From Marvania coccoides (taxonomy: Eukaryota; Chlorophyta; Trebouxiophyceae; Chlorellales; Chlorellaceae), in contig OY978101.1 of the NCBI GenBank assembly GCA_963854735.1, forward strand, positions 62,001-126,000: a DNA stretch of 64,000 bases, given 5' to 3'. Below, piece by piece: positions 34,729-46,462 of this stretch; position 1 is the first letter of the stretch; each line of letters starts with the position of its first letter. The notes under the pieces were generated by a model, which was given only the letters and a program-made list of their open reading frames with translations, was not told the DNA's origin and searched no databases. Position numbers and translations under genes: made by a program.

Positions 34729-35003
34729 TGTTACGGTATGGACACTTTCTTCCTTAGTTCCTTTCAGATACGATCCGCTATCTTTGTGAACAGTTAATTA
34801 TTCATTATTTTCTCTGTAAGAACAGGCCTCCAGACAGACAGGGACAGTTCCTTATATTTGGAGTCGAAACCAAATTTGAGGGAACTGTCCCTGTCTGTCT
34901 GGAGGCTTGTTCTTACAGAGAAAATAATGAATAATTAACTGTTCACAAAGATAGCGGATCGTATCTGAAAGGATCTAAGGAAGAAAGTGTCCATACCGTA
35001 ACA
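34729..35003. mobile_element. Foldback MITE-like element with 123-bp terminal inverted repeats
   Basis: Left arm 34729-34851 and right arm 34881-35003 are inverted copies with only two mismatches (T/A near 34759, G/A near 34826) around a 29-nt loop. Ends read TGTTACGG... and ...CCGTAACA. The flanks carry TGCAG on both sides (34724-34728 and 35004-35008), a likely 5-bp target-site duplication. No coding capacity, so a non-autonomous element. The family is not assigned. Confidence 0.85.
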
Positions 35004-35801
35004 TGCAGGAAGAATTCTAGATCCTATTCTACAATTAATTTCCATTTACAAACTGCCAACCAATATTATGGGTGCTTTTCGGGAACAGTTGAATAGTATG
35101 CAGACCTAGACAACTCACTATTCGGCAATACTCTGGGGGGGGGTGAGGCTATCGACTGATTTGAGGGTGATCGTGACGTGGCGGAGACCCTTTGTATATT
35201 TAGTACGTAATTTATGTTGACAGCATGGGTTTTGCTACCCCCGCTAACTATGTGTATGATGTAGCCGGCATGTGAGACCGGCGTCAAAAGCGAGTGAATC
35301 CACGCTATATATAAAGCCTTATGCTGGCAGCAGTGTTTTAGCCGTGCCAAAACTCCTGTCGCAACGCTTCTTGCGCGTCCACGCAACCTTGCTGCATTGT
35401 TGAGCACTGTTACAGCTGCAAAATAATCAGCGCTTGCTGTAGGGTGGCTGGAGCAAATATTGCTTTCTCGGCGGGATGTGAGCGGCAGTGGACTGAATTC
35501 GCTAATTTTAGGTGATATGCTGACTGTGACGCTGGTTTGCAGCATGTTATGATCCATGATAGGTGAGATAGCTACGAAACAGCCTAAAATATTAGCATTG
35601 GCCTGTCGTCTGATAGGATAGGGCTGCGTATTTCCAGATTTCCACAAAACGCAGCCTTCAAAATCGCCAATTGCCACGCATTATTAATCCATTTTTTAAT
35701 TCTTCGTCACCAGGAGCGGGCATCTACTCTCTGCTCAAATCATCCTTCCCTTTGCATATTTCCACACACTTCAATTACAATCTTCATTGTAAACTTCACA
35801 A
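35004..35801. other. Intergenic with a doubtful 203-codon open frame
   Basis: A minus-strand open frame (35677-35066) begins MAIGDFEGCVLWKSG and has no recognisable domain, no codon bias like the neighbours and no introns. It may be chance or a decayed element next to the foldback repeat. The right end contains the CHL27 promoter and 5' UTR. Confidence 0.3.
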
Positions 35802-37401
35802 ATGCAAACCCAGGCCTTCACCTCCGGCGCTCGCGTGGGCGTTGCCCGCCGTGCTGGCCCTACTCGCTCTACTGCCGCGCGCAGGGCGCCCGTCGTTGTG
35901 CGTGCCGCTGCTCAGGCTCCCCAGGTCGATGACATGGGCTTCAAGCTCATGCGGAAGGGGGTGAGTTCGGTGGTGGTTTTGGCGCAAGGTACCGTGACCA
36001 AATGCTCTATCTCACGTGTATTTGTTGTTTAATTTCAGGTCAAGGAGGCCGCAAAAGAGACATTATTGACTCCTCGGTGAGTTTTCGTACGTCAATGTCG
36101 CCTTTAGGACTGTTTGATCACGATAGTAGAGTGCAGATGTGCATGCCAAGCGTGCCAGCTGCGCTGATTTTGTTCATTTTCGTCTAATTTCGACTATTTT
36201 GTCGATCTTTTATCATCAACCACATACCTCGAGAGTTGCAATTTTGGGGCCCCTTTGTGCTGCCTGCGCCCCCCCATTGTCTCATACACTCCGTTTACTT
36301 TAAGGTTCACCCCCCTTCCACCTCCAATTTCCCCCCTTTTTCTCACCCGTCATTTTTTTCCCCCTTCCCCGCAGCTTCTACACCACCGACTTTGACGAGA
36401 TGGAGGAGCTGTTCTCGCTGGAGAAGAACCCCAACCTGAACATGGACGAGCTGGAGTCCACCCTGAACGAGTTCCGTCGCGACTACAACCAGAAGCACTT
36501 TGTGCGCAACGACGCCTTCAAGGTCGCTGCCGACAAGATCCAGGGCCCCACCCGCAAGATCTTCATCGAGTTCCTGGAGCGCTCCTGCACCGCCGAGTTC
36601 TCCGGCTTCCTGCTCTACAAGGAGCTGGGCCGCCGTCTGACCAAGTCCAACCCCGCCGTTGCCGAGATCTTCACGCTGCTGTCCCGCGACGAGGCCCGCC
36701 ACGCCGGCTTCATCAACAAGGCCCTGTCCGACTTCAACCTCGCCCTCGACCTGGGTTTCCTCACCAAGAACCGCTCCTACACGTTCTTCAAGCCCAAGTT
36801 CATCGTGTACGCCACCTACCTGTCTGAGAAGATCGGCTACTGGCGCTACATCTCAATCTACCGCCACCTGCAGCGCAACCCCGACAACCAGCTGTACCCC
36901 CTGTTCGAGTACTTCGAGAACTGGTGCCAGGACGAGTCCCGCCACGGCGACTTCCTGGCCGCCATCCTCAAGGCGCGCAAGGAGCTGGTGGATCCCAACG
37001 ACCTCCCCGCCCGCCTCTGGTCGCGCTTCTTCTGCCTGTCTGTGTACGCCACCATGTACCTGAACGACCACCAGCGCACCAAGTTCTACGAGACCCTGGG
37101 CCTCAACACCACCCAGTTCAACCGCCACGTCATCATCGAGACCAACAACACCACCGAGCGCATCTTCCCCGAGGTGCCCGACGTGGAGCACCCCGACTAC
37201 TTCCGCCGCCTGGACAACATGGTCAAGTCCAACGCCGAGCTGACCAAGATCGGACAGTCCGACGCGCCCGACTTCATGAAGACCCTCATGAAACTGCCCC
37301 ACCTCATCTCCATGGGACTCGACCTCATCGCGCTCTACTTTGGCCCCCACAAGCACGCCGGATCCGCCGATGTGGACGCCACCGTGCAGGCTGTCTACTG
37401 A
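35802..37401 (+). CDS. CHL27: Mg-protoporphyrin IX monomethyl ester cyclase (CHL27/CRD1/AcsF)
   Basis: Exons 35802..35960, 36039..36076 (38 nt) and 36375..37401; 407 aa. Transit peptide rich in Ala/Arg/Thr ([19 protein letters not shown]). Diiron protein motifs: [25 protein letters not shown] (DEARH near 171) and [15 protein letters not shown]. Also [22 protein letters not shown] and a C-terminal membrane-associated region [15 protein letters not shown]. The enzyme forms the isocyclic ring E of chlorophyll at the plastid membrane with O2. Exon 3 has the strongest codon bias in the window (almost only C- or G-ending codons), which suggests very high expression. Confidence 0.97.
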
Positions 37402-38339
37402 GCGACGAGATGCTAACTGTTTTACTTTTTCGAGCGGAGCAGCATCCACCTTTTCATCACCCCCCCTTTTATATCGAAGTATTATTTTTTTAGGTAGAAA
37501 AATGCAATAACAACGACACCACAGTGCTCTTTAATGTCCATGTTTTTCTTCCCTTCTATTCCAGTTTGTGTCCTTTTCCGTTTTGTTGGCGCAAGCAACT
37601 TTATAATTCTAAAGGCGGCAGTGCGCTCTGGAGGAATCCATCAACGCATGCCCCCCCCCCCCCCCCCCAATCCTTTCATACTTCTGATCAGTAAAACGCT
37701 CATTTGGCGGCAACCTGTGGCGGCAGCAAATTCTTCTATAACATGGCCACCCTTGATACTACTACGACTTTAAAGATAGCCCTGTGATAAATTTAATGCA
37801 GTTTCTGGGCTACTATCTTCATCGTGTGTAATGCCACAAACACCACAGACTATAATCACATCTCATCAACAGCTTTTTCGATGCAAACATCAGCACGCAC
37901 AGAGCAGAGCAGTCTTTAAACTCGCCAAAGCTGCAATGCATGGCGGCTTTGGAGTGCAGAAGCGCTCTCTAAAGTGGGCAGGGTACCACCTCAGACAAAG
38001 TCAGGGAGCTGGACAGCCACGATACGTGCTCGGTGCATGTTAACCACGGCATCATTTTCAATTGTTGAAATAAATATAAGATAGATATTAAATGAACAAG
38101 GATACACGGTAAAAGAGGTCAAATAGTGTCGAATTAACTTGCAACAAGCAACGCAGCGTTCAAAGCTAAGCTCAAAATGCTGCCTTAAAAGCCCGCCAAA
38201 ACCTTTGACCAGTTGTCGCCCGAGCTGTGTGCATCCTTTTCTGCATCGAAACCGCATAGCGATAGAACATATACGCCTCAATAATATTCGCCAACCCGCA
38301 TTTCCATCAGAGAATCCTCGAGCAATCCTCACAAGCAGG
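37402..38339. other. Intergenic with an 18-C run
   Basis: 3' flank of CHL27 and promoter of the ankyrin-transacylase gene. 37651-37668 is a homopolymer of 18 C. No gene recognised. Confidence 0.6.
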
Positions 38340-40227
38340 ATGTTCGAGCGGACGCTAGGCAGGGATATGACTGCCACCGGCAGGTGTGCAGCGCTCAGCA
38401 CAACTTATTTTAAGCCCGAAATTAAATTTAGCAGCTCTCTAAGCCCCTTGATCTTCTATTTTCTGCAGGTATCCCCCAGTCCCGATGTACCCTCCCATCG
38501 CATTTTACAGCGCCGTGCGCCTTGGCGACCCTGAGCAGCTGGCAAAAATCATGGCCACCGACCCCTACTTCATCACCCAGGACAACGGCGCCGGGGCCCC
38601 CGTCCATTTTGCGACCACTTACAAGCAGCTGGACATGGCAAGTGCTTTCTGAATGGAAACCTTTCATTGTTAATGAATAGCAGCGTTTAACTAATAGTAT
38701 ATAAACGATTACTCTCTTGCGCAGCTGCACCACCTGCTCAACAATGGTGCCGAGGTGAACCAGCGCGATGAGAAGGGCTTCACGCCGCTGCACCGCGCCG
38801 CCTACCTGGCCCACTACGATGGCTACCTCGAGATCTACGAGTACCTGCTGGTAATCATATTACACTAGCATATATCATAACTATCAATAATACTATGCTG
38901 ACACTATTATATTCTTATCATCACTTTTCAGTCCCGCGGCGCTGACCCCTCCATCCTCACCGAGAACTACGACGCCTACCTCAGCCCCGGGCGCAAGCTC
39001 CCCGTGGAAGTTGCCACCGACGACCCCAAGATCCTCGCCAAGCTGCTGGCCCTTGAGAAAAAGTACGCTGGAGTGGCCAAGGCGCCACAGCCCCACCCCC
39101 ATGTGGGCGACTGGTGGACTCTGTACGACTACGGACTTGACGCGGTCAAGGGATGGGACAAGGGCCACAAGCAGGCCTACCCCGAGGACCTGAAGCGCGC
39201 TCGCGACGCCGCTGAGCGCAAGGCCGCCAAAATGGCGCGGCGCGAAGCCAAGGCCAAGGCCATCGCCGCTGGGGTGGCGCTGCCCGTGAAGAAGGCTGAC
39301 CCTCAGGGCCACGTGGCGTTCCTGTTCCCTGGGCAGGGCTCTCAGGCTGTGGGCATGCTGAGTGAGTCGAAGGACCTGCCGGCAGTGAAAAGGATGCTGG
39401 ACACCGCAAAGGCAGTGCTGGGGTACGACCTGCTGAAGCTGTGCCTGGAGGGCCCCAAAGAGTCGCTGGACGATACCGTGCACTCCCAGCCGGCGCTGTT
39501 CGTGGCAGGCCTGGCTGCTGTGGAGCGCATGCGTGCAGAGAACCCTGCAGCAGTGGACTCCTGCGCCGCCACCGCGGGGCTGTCCCTGGGCGAGTACACC
39601 GCGCTAGTGTTTTCCGGTGCAATGTCCTTTGAGGATGGGCTCAAGGTGGTGAAGGTGCGCGCGGAGAGCATGAGCGCCGCCGCCAAGGCCGGCCGCCCCC
39701 ACGGCATGCTCAGCGTGGTGGGCCTGTCCGACGCCGACCTGGAGGCGGTGTGCGCCGAGACTCGCGCCAAGATTCCGGGATCGGTGTGCGAGATCGCCAA
39801 CTTCCTGTTCCCTCAGGGCCGCGTTGTGTCTGGGCACAAAGACGCGCTGGAAGAGGCGCAGCGCCTGGCCACCGCCAAGGGAGCGCTCAAGGCCGTGTCC
39901 GTGGCGGTGTCTGGCGCGTTTCACACCGAGCTGATGGCCCCCGCTCGCGCTGCGCTGTCTACTGTGTTGGACGGCGTGACCATCAACGACCCCACCATCA
40001 CCGTCTACTCAAACGTGACAGGAGAGCCCTTCCGCGACGCGGCGCACATCCGAGAGCTGCTGCCGCGCCAGCTGGTGGAGCCAGTGCGGTGGGAGGGCAC
40101 GCTGCGCGGGCTGGTGGCCGCCGGCAAGACGCAGCTGCACGAGCTGGGGCCTGGGGCGCAGATCAAGGCCATGGTGAAGCGCGTGGACAACAAGGTGTGG
40201 CAGCAGTTCAAAAATATGGCGGCGTAG
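38340..40227 (+). CDS. Ankyrin-repeat / malonyl-CoA:ACP transacylase fusion
   Basis: Exons 38340..38383, 38469..38637, 38725..38850 and 38932..40227; 544 aa. Residues about 16-145 form ankyrin repeats: IAFYSAVRLGDPEQLAKIM, GAPVHFATTYKQLDMLHHLL, KGFTPLHRAAYLAHYDG, LLSRGADPS. A charged linker (RARDAAERKAAKMARREAKA) leads into a FabD/MCAT domain: FPGQGSQAVGM (247), nucleophile GLSLGEYTALVF (Ser331), EIANFLFPQGRVVSG, His444 in VSGAFHTELM, and QLVEPVRWEG. MCAT loads malonate onto ACP for plastid fatty acid synthesis. The predicted N-terminus (15 residues before the ankyrins) has no clear transit peptide. Intron 2 uses a GC donor (GACATG then gcaagt). The junction of ankyrin and MCAT lies within one exon, so the fusion is real, not a mis-join. 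Confidence 0.9.
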
Positions 40228-40371
40228 AGGGTACAGAGTGGAATCATTCGTGTTGACGTCTTTCTTTGTTGAGTTTCGTATTTGTGGGCTTACTAAAAGC
40301 ATAAAGGGATATTCATTTGTAACACATTCAGAAATCAAAAGTCATACAAGCTAGCTACCTATCTGTCTAAA

Positions 40372-43300
40372 TTAGCTGGCATCCAGCATTTGCTTCAGCT
40401 GCCCTGCTAGCTCCGGCGCCAGAGCGTTCAAAGCAGCGTTCAGCGCGCCAGCGCCGTGCACCCCCGCCGCCGCCTCTAACTGCTGCTTGCAGAACGTGCC
40501 CACGCGCATGGTGGCCACGGGGCTGTGCTCGAACGCCGCCCGCCGCCTGTTTTCTTCTCCTACAGCGTCTGCCACAGTCACCGCCAGCGCCAAATCGTCG
40601 TCTCTAGGAGCAGACCACGCAGCCAAATACTCCACCCCGCGCCCCTCTGGCCCCGCCTCAGGCCCTTCCAACTCAAACCACACCGCCGTGGCCACCGCCA
40701 CCACGCCATCGCAGCGCTGCAGCAGGGCCCCCCCAGGCACAGGCGCCGTCAGCAGCGCACACAGCGCCAGTGCAGCGAGCTTGCGCGCGGGGGGCGACGA
40801 AATGGAGTCGAATTTTTCGATCCAGGCGTCCAGCGCTGCCAGAAACAGCCTGTGAGCGGGATCTGCTACCCCTGGAGCAGCGTCTGGCGGCAGTTGCACA
40901 TGGGGCGCCGCTGCCTGGAAAAGCTGCAGAAAAGCGCCAGGATTGAGCAGCGCCAGCCTGGAAAATACCCCCCATGCCGCAGCCGCCACCATGCCAGGCT
41001 CGTTGCCCGCCAACAGCAGCGCCAGCAGCGACTGCAGGCCTTGGGCCATGGCAGACGGCCCTTCAGCTGGGAAGGCCGCAATCACGGCGTCCATGACCTG
41101 CATCACGCACAGCATGCCACGCTCATTGACGTTGCCAACGTAACCGCCAATCACGCCCGCCAGCCGCTGCCCCTGGGCCGCCATAACGTCGGGACCATTG
41201 AGAAGGAGGCACGATACGAGAAGGCGCGCGCCCACGCCGATGTGCTCCGTGCTGCGCTCCATGGCAGAAAGCAAGTGCGGCAGCGGCGCCAGCAGGCCGG
41301 GGTGGGGCCCAGGCGCGTGGCGCAGCGCCACCAGCCACAGCAGCAGTCCGTCCTCCAGCAAGTTCAGCTCGTCTGGCTGGGTGGGGTCGGTGGCCACGCG
41401 CAGCACCGGCACAAGCACGGGGTAGGCAGTCGTCGACTGGGGGCCCAGAGAATGCACCAGCCGCTGCAGCGCCAGCAGCACCTGAATGCGCAGCAGGCTC
41501 TGCCCCTCCCCGCCCTCCCACACCGCAGGCAGCAGCGCCAGCAGGCCCGGGGCGTAGTCCACCACGCCGTCCCCCAGCCTATCGATGATGAGGTTGATGA
41601 GTGCGAAGGTTTCCAGCTGCGTGCTGAGGTCGTCAGCCGCCTGCAGCCGGCCCGCCAAAGTTTGAAACACAGAAGGCACGAACTGTGAGAACTGCGACTC
41701 TTCAAACTCCCAGTCGTCCACCATGGCGTGCAGCGCGGACGAAGCCGCCAGGTGGATGGCCGGATCAGGGTCCGACAGGGCAGTCACCAGGGCAGCGTAC
41801 GCTGGCGGCCGATCCTCACGCTTCATTTTGCTTGTCCAGGTGGACATCAGCTTGATGGCGGCGCGGCGCAGTGGGCGGGCACCCGGCGCGGCGTCGCTGG
41901 CCTCCGCCAGCAGCGAGGCGTGCAACCAGGCGGAGAAATCCACGGCGTCATGCAGCTCGTAAGCACCCACCGCTGCAGCGTGGTACGCGGCGGCTTTCAG
42001 CAGGATGAGCTGCTGTTGACTTGGAGGTGCACCGCCGTTGCTATTGCTGGCTAGTGTCCCTTCTTGCGCCCTGCGTATTAAGTCTACCACAAGCGGCGCC
42101 AGGCGCTCTCGGCTAGTCTCCAGCAGCGCCACAAACAGGTGCTCAGCGCACCCCCGCACGCTGTCCTCCCACGCGCACTGCTCCATCTCCGCGTGGAACT
42201 CCTCTCCGCTGTCCCACCACGTTTCCAGCTCCTTTGGCGTCAGTGGAAACAGCCGAGTAACAACCAGCTCCACCATGGCCTCCTCGCGAGGCGCCCAGAA
42301 CCCACGCAGAGTGGGCTGCGCCTCCGCCGCCAGCTCCTTTAACCGCTGGGTCTGCTCCCGCCCGCGTCCCGCAGTCATCGTCAGCGCAGCGGGGGAGCCG
42401 CGATAGGCCGGACATTTCACAGCAGAGTGCAAAAACTGAAGGCTCTGCCGCGCCATGGACTGTGCCGCTCCAGTGGTACGCCCACTGGGCGCCGCCACCT
42501 GCGCGCAGCACAGCTCCAGCGCCGCCAGCAGCGCTCCGCAACCTAGAGCACTCCATGGGTGAGTTTCCGCCAGCTGCCGCAACGTCTTGGACAGCTTGAG
42601 GCACCCCCGGTCCAGCATGGCTGCAGCTTGGGTGTGCGTCAGCGTGCGTGGGGCGGCGGGGGCGGGGACGAGCTGCAGCAGCGCACGCAGCGTGTTGAGC
42701 ATCACAGGAGCGACCTGAAGGCAAAGGAGGGGATTCGGATGAGGGCGACGGTGGCATTAGCCGTCGTGACAACATGTAAAACGTGCTTGAGATATATAAT
42801 CCATCTAAGGGAAGGAACTAGTTTAAAAAGTAACAAAAATGAATAATTCCTATTGAGAAATTAGACACTGACCTGCTCCACCGCCCCCACTCGCTCCATG
42901 GTCCGTGAATCGCTGGGGAATCCAAACAGCAGCATGCGACGCAGCGCCTTGAGCTGCAGCAGCCACCGCTCGAAGCACACCAGCAGGGCCTGCTGCTCCT
43001 GCTGGGCGTTCTGCGGCCCCGCCAGCGCAGCAGGCAGTCCGGCCAGCAGCACCCCTGTGTCCGCCCCCCACTGCGCCCACAGCGGCTCCAGCAGCTGCCC
43101 CGTCACCGCCTCGAACGCCCGCTGGTCGGCAGCCAGCCGCTTGGATGCCAGCTCTTTCAGAATGTGGTGCAGCGCCAAGTATATTCGCCGCCCGCTCAGC
43201 GTGCCGTCAGCCCCCGCAGCCGCACTGGCCTGCAGCCTGCCCATCAGGTCATTGAACAGCGACGGCCAGGCCTTGGGATAGTCCAGGCGCGCCACTTTTG

Positions 43301-43737
43301 CCAGCACCGCCGCCGCCTGCACTGCAATCTGGCTGTCCTCTTGGTCTAGAAGAGGCAGCAGCTTGGGCCGCAGGTGCGCCTTCTCTTCCTCGGTCAGCGA
43401 TCCTGGGAGTCGTGACCGCCAGAACTTTGCCACTGAGTTTTTTAGGTGGACAGCAGCCAGCCAGCGGGCAGAGTGGTCGGCCTCCTTACTCAGAATGATT
43501 TCCTGTAGAAAGGAGGCGCTTAAATACATCAGAAATGCTAGAAAGGAAGGCAGAGGGTGTTTATAGCAAAGGAAACAGCCGTCAACGCACCACGAGGCAG
43601 GAGCAGAAGCAGGGGCGGGTGCCAAGTGCAGTGAGGGCGGCCTCTGCCTGCTTCTGAATGGCCTGTTCTTGGCTCAGGCAGCTGCGTAGGCACTCAAACA
43701 CCGCCGGCAGGTCTCCTGGGCCCAGAGGGACCGCCAT
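40372..43737 (-). CDS. Importin-11-like nuclear transport receptor
   Basis: Exons 43737..43591, 43502..42873 and 42714..40372; 1039 aa (IPO11 ~975). N-terminal importin-beta region: FECLRSCLSQEQAIQKQAEA, then ARWLAAVHLKNSVAKFWRSR and an acidic LLPLLDQEDSQIAVQAAAVL. The central part contains TRLFPLTPKELETWWDSGEE and CAEHLFVALLETSRERLAPL, typical of IPO11. The rest is HEAT-repeat solenoid rich in Leu and Ala. IPO11 imports ubiquitin-conjugating enzymes and ribosomal proteins in animals; cargo here is inferred. It lies tail-to-tail with the ankyrin-MCAT gene (145 bp) and head-to-head with eIF3i. Confidence 0.85.
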
Positions 43738-44092
43738 CGTCGTTGGTCAAGAAGTCTTTTGGCGAGTGATCTGCGAAAAAATGAATAGTTTGAGCGCCCT
43801 CCCTCCCTATCTCGCTCTGTACGCGTTCTTCGTGTTCAAAGTAACTACTCTAAACATGTTTTTAAAACAAAACAACAACGAGAAATTTCTGAAAATTGCG
43901 CAGCGATTTTTTTCTCGGCGGCTTCAAAACTTCTGTTCTTCTCGATGGTCGGGCCATTCTATTTAATTTTTTTTTAAATTACATTTAGGCTACTGTTCAG
44001 CCAGCAATCACCGCGATTTGACAACAGCCGCCGCACAGCTTAAATACAATTCATCTTTATTTTGAGCAGCTCTCTGGAATAGCAGCGCAGCC
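43738..44092. other. Divergent promoter region
   Basis: 355 bp between the importin-11 (-) and eIF3i (+) starts; AT-rich with long T/A runs near 43960-43980. Confidence 0.6.
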
Positions 44093-45214
44093 ATGAGGCC
44101 GTACATTCTGCAAGGGCACACTCGCCCACTCAATCAAGTGCAGTGAGTGCCACGGGCCTGCAGCGACTGGGAATTATTTTTTGAATCAAAAATGCCAAGT
44201 GATGAACACGGATTGTTTTCAGTGTTTTCTCGCATTTAGAATATACATAGCAACGCATTGGCTGTAGCTCACCTCCGCCCCTCCATCCTTTGCAGATACA
44301 ACCGGGAAGGTGACCTTTTGGTGACGTGCGGCAAGGACAACAAGGTCAACCTGTGGTTCTCGGACAATGGCGAGCGCGCTGGGACCTTCAACGGCCACAA
44401 TGGCGCGGTGTGGACCACTGACATCAACTACGACAGCACGGTGCTGCTGACCGGCGCTGGAGACTCCACCGCGCGGTTGTGGGACATGACGTCTGGCGAC
44501 GAGCTCTTCAAGTTCCAGTTCCACGAGCCCTGCCGCGCAGTGAAGTTCAACGTGGGGGAGACCATGGCAGCGCTGTCCACCGACCCATTCATGAACTCTG
44601 TGAGCCAGATCCGGCTAGTAAACATTGCCGCCGAGTCTGCCGACCAAAGCGACGAGGTGGTGATGAATCTGACGGGCCCCAGGGGGCGCATCACCCGCCT
44701 GCACTTTGTGGACCTCAACCGCACGCTGATGTCCGCATCAGAGGACGGCATCATCAGGCGATGGGACGTGGAGACGGGCAAAGTTGTGGATGAGGCGCAG
44801 GTCCACGAAAAGAACATTATGGACATGCAGCTGTCACCCGACGGCACCCACTTTATCACCGCTTCCACCGACCGCTCCGCCAAGCTGGTCGACACGGCGT
44901 CGCTGCAGGTTCTCAAGACCTACCCCTCCCAGGTGCCTGTCAATTCTGCCGCCATCTCCCCGCTGTTTGACCACGTGCTCATCGGCGGAGGGCAGGACGC
45001 CGCCATGGTGACCACCACCAGCGGCCGGGCTGGCCACTTCGAGGCGCGGTTCTTCCACAAGATCTTCGAGGATGAGATTGCGCAGGTGCGTGGGCACTTT
45101 GGTCCCATCAACGCAGTGGCATTCTCGCCAGATGGCACAGGGTTCGCGTCGGGCGGTGAGGAGGGCTACGTGCGGCTGCACCACTTTGACGCCGACGTCT
45201 ACACCAACAACTAA
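44093..45214 (+). CDS. EIF3I: Eukaryotic initiation factor 3 subunit I
   Basis: Exons 44093..44142 and 44296..45214; 322 aa (family ~325). Starts MRPYILQGHTRPLNQV; the junction restores QYNREGDLLVTCGKD, the conserved eIF3i block. Seven WD40 blades follow: TFNGHNGAVWTTDI, GDSTARLWDMTSGDELF, EDGIIRRWDVETGKVV, HEKNIMDMQLSPDGTHFIT, TDRSAKLVDTASLQVLK, GHFEARFFHKIFEDEI and GHFGPINAVAFSPDG. It is a cytosolic eIF3 scaffold subunit. Immediately downstream are three 12-bp-spaced TGTAA motifs, which look like stacked polyadenylation signals. Confidence 0.96.
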
Positions 45215-45221
45215 GAGGTTT

Positions 45222-45250
45222 TGTAAAATGTTTTGTAAAATGTTTTGTAA
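45222..45250 (+). promoter_or_regulatory. Triplicated TGTAA polyadenylation signal
   Basis: TGTAA occurs at 45222, 45234 and 45246 within a 12-bp direct repeat (TTTTGTAAAATG) starting 7 nt after the eIF3i stop. TGTAA is the usual green-algal poly(A) signal. Confidence 0.6.
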
Positions 45251-45355
45251 ATTGGAGAAAACCACCATCACGCAGTTCTCTACATTTAAAATACCATCAG
45301 TTTTGTTTAACCACCACCCACAAAACAAAATTGTTTTCTACAATTAACAAAATAA

Positions 45356-46462
45356 TCAAAATTTCTTGGACATGTGCCGGATGCGCCGGTCCCGCAACAT
45401 CTTGTCCCGCTTGGCGCGCTCCTTTGCGCGCTGGTCCGGCGGCAGCTTGGCCAGCCGTTCCCTCTCCTCCGCCTCCTTGGCCGCCCGCCGCTCCTCCAGC
45501 CGCTTTGCTGCCTCCTCCGCCGCCTCCGCCCTCGAGGTCTCTACCTTGTGCCGCGCCTCTGCCGCCCTCTTTGCCTGCTCTGGCGTCAGCTTGCAGCTCC
45601 CCAGGCCGTCCACCACCAGGCACGCCAACAAAATAAATTTGTCGAGAGTCTCAAAGCTGCCGGGGCCAGGCAGCGTGAGGGACATGCGCACCACCGCTCG
45701 CCGCCGCCCCTCGCCCGGCACCCTGTACTCGGAGCTGGCGTGCAGATACTTGAAGAAAGGAGACACTTCCGCCCATGCAGCGGGCCCGAAGAAAGCGTCC
45801 ATGACCGCAGGCGAAATAACTTCGTAAAACACCCCAGCCTGCTCAGCGTGCACCACCAGGTCGTCGGCGGGCCAGGCCGCCAGGCGATCGCGAGTGGGCA
45901 CCAGCGGCTTTGCCATTTTGCTAATGTCTTCATTTTCCTTGGCGACGGTCCTAGAAGCGGAGTGGGTGCCCACAAACAGCACGGTCTGCGGCATGGAGGC
46001 CTCGTTCATGGCCACCTCGATGTCCAGCACGTCTTTGGTGCCAGGGTTGATGGCCAGAGAGATGAGGTCTTGGCGCTTGGCCATGCGAAAGGTCAGCAGC
46101 GCGCCCTGGCAGTAGCGTCGCCCAGAAGCGTAGAACTTGAACACATCGGGGCCCTCGATGACCACCTGGCTCTGCGCGTCCGCAAACTGGCGCTCCACGG
46201 CGCCGCCGCTGCGAACAAGCTCAGCCACGTAACGAATGGCCAGGCGCTCGTTGTTGCGGCGGCCGCGCACCATGTTGATCACGATGGCGATGCACAGCGC
46301 CAGAGCCGCGATCTCGACGGCGTAGGAGTCGAACTGCTTGAGCTTGAAGGGCAGCTTCGAGCCAGAGGCAGCAGCGCCATCACCCTGGGAGGCATCTGCG
46401 GCAACCGACCCCAGTAAAGCCGCAATGCCAGCCACAAGCAGCAGCACGTGTGATCGAGCCAT
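45356..46462 (-). CDS. CCDC47: CCDC47-like ER membrane protein (PAT complex)
   Basis: Single exon, 368 aa, start at the ATG at 46462 (the open frame runs further but has no ATG). Seen: signal peptide MARSHVLLLVAGIAALLGSV, a transmembrane segment VEIAALALCIAIVINMV (about residue 50), a conserved lumen/cytosol core with FADAQSQVVIEGPDVFKFYA, MPQTVLFVGTHS and WAEVSPFFKYLH, then a Lys/Arg/Glu-rich coiled coil at the C-terminus ending RIRHMSKKF. This is the DUF1682 family. CCDC47 is part of the ER PAT/multipass translocon that assists membrane protein insertion. The long acidic lumenal domain of animal CCDC47 is shortened. Head-to-head with the CDCA7-like gene; tail-to-tail with eIF3i, 141 bp apart. 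Confidence 0.88.
   Translation of the reverse strand: MARSHVLLLVAGIAALLGSVAADASQGDGAAASGSKLPFKLKQFDSYAVEIAALALCIAIVINMVRGRRNNERLAIRYVAELVRSGGAVERQFADAQSQVVIEGPDVFKFYASGRRYCQGALLTFRMAKRQDLISLAINPGTKDVLDIEVAMNEASMPQTVLFVGTHSASRTVAKENEDISKMAKPLVPTRDRLAAWPADDLVVHAEQAGVFYEVISPAVMDAFFGPAAWAEVSPFFKYLHASSEYRVPGEGRRRAVVRMSLTLPGPGSFETLDKFILLACLVVDGLGSCKLTPEQAKRAAEARHKVETSRAEAAEEAAKRLEERRAAKEAEERERLAKLPPDQRAKERAKRDKMLRDRRIRHMSKKF

Noticed and set aside
35066..35677. 203-codon minus-strand open frame near the foldback element
   Set aside because: No domain, composition unlike neighbouring genes; recorded only as a doubtful frame in the intergenic entry.
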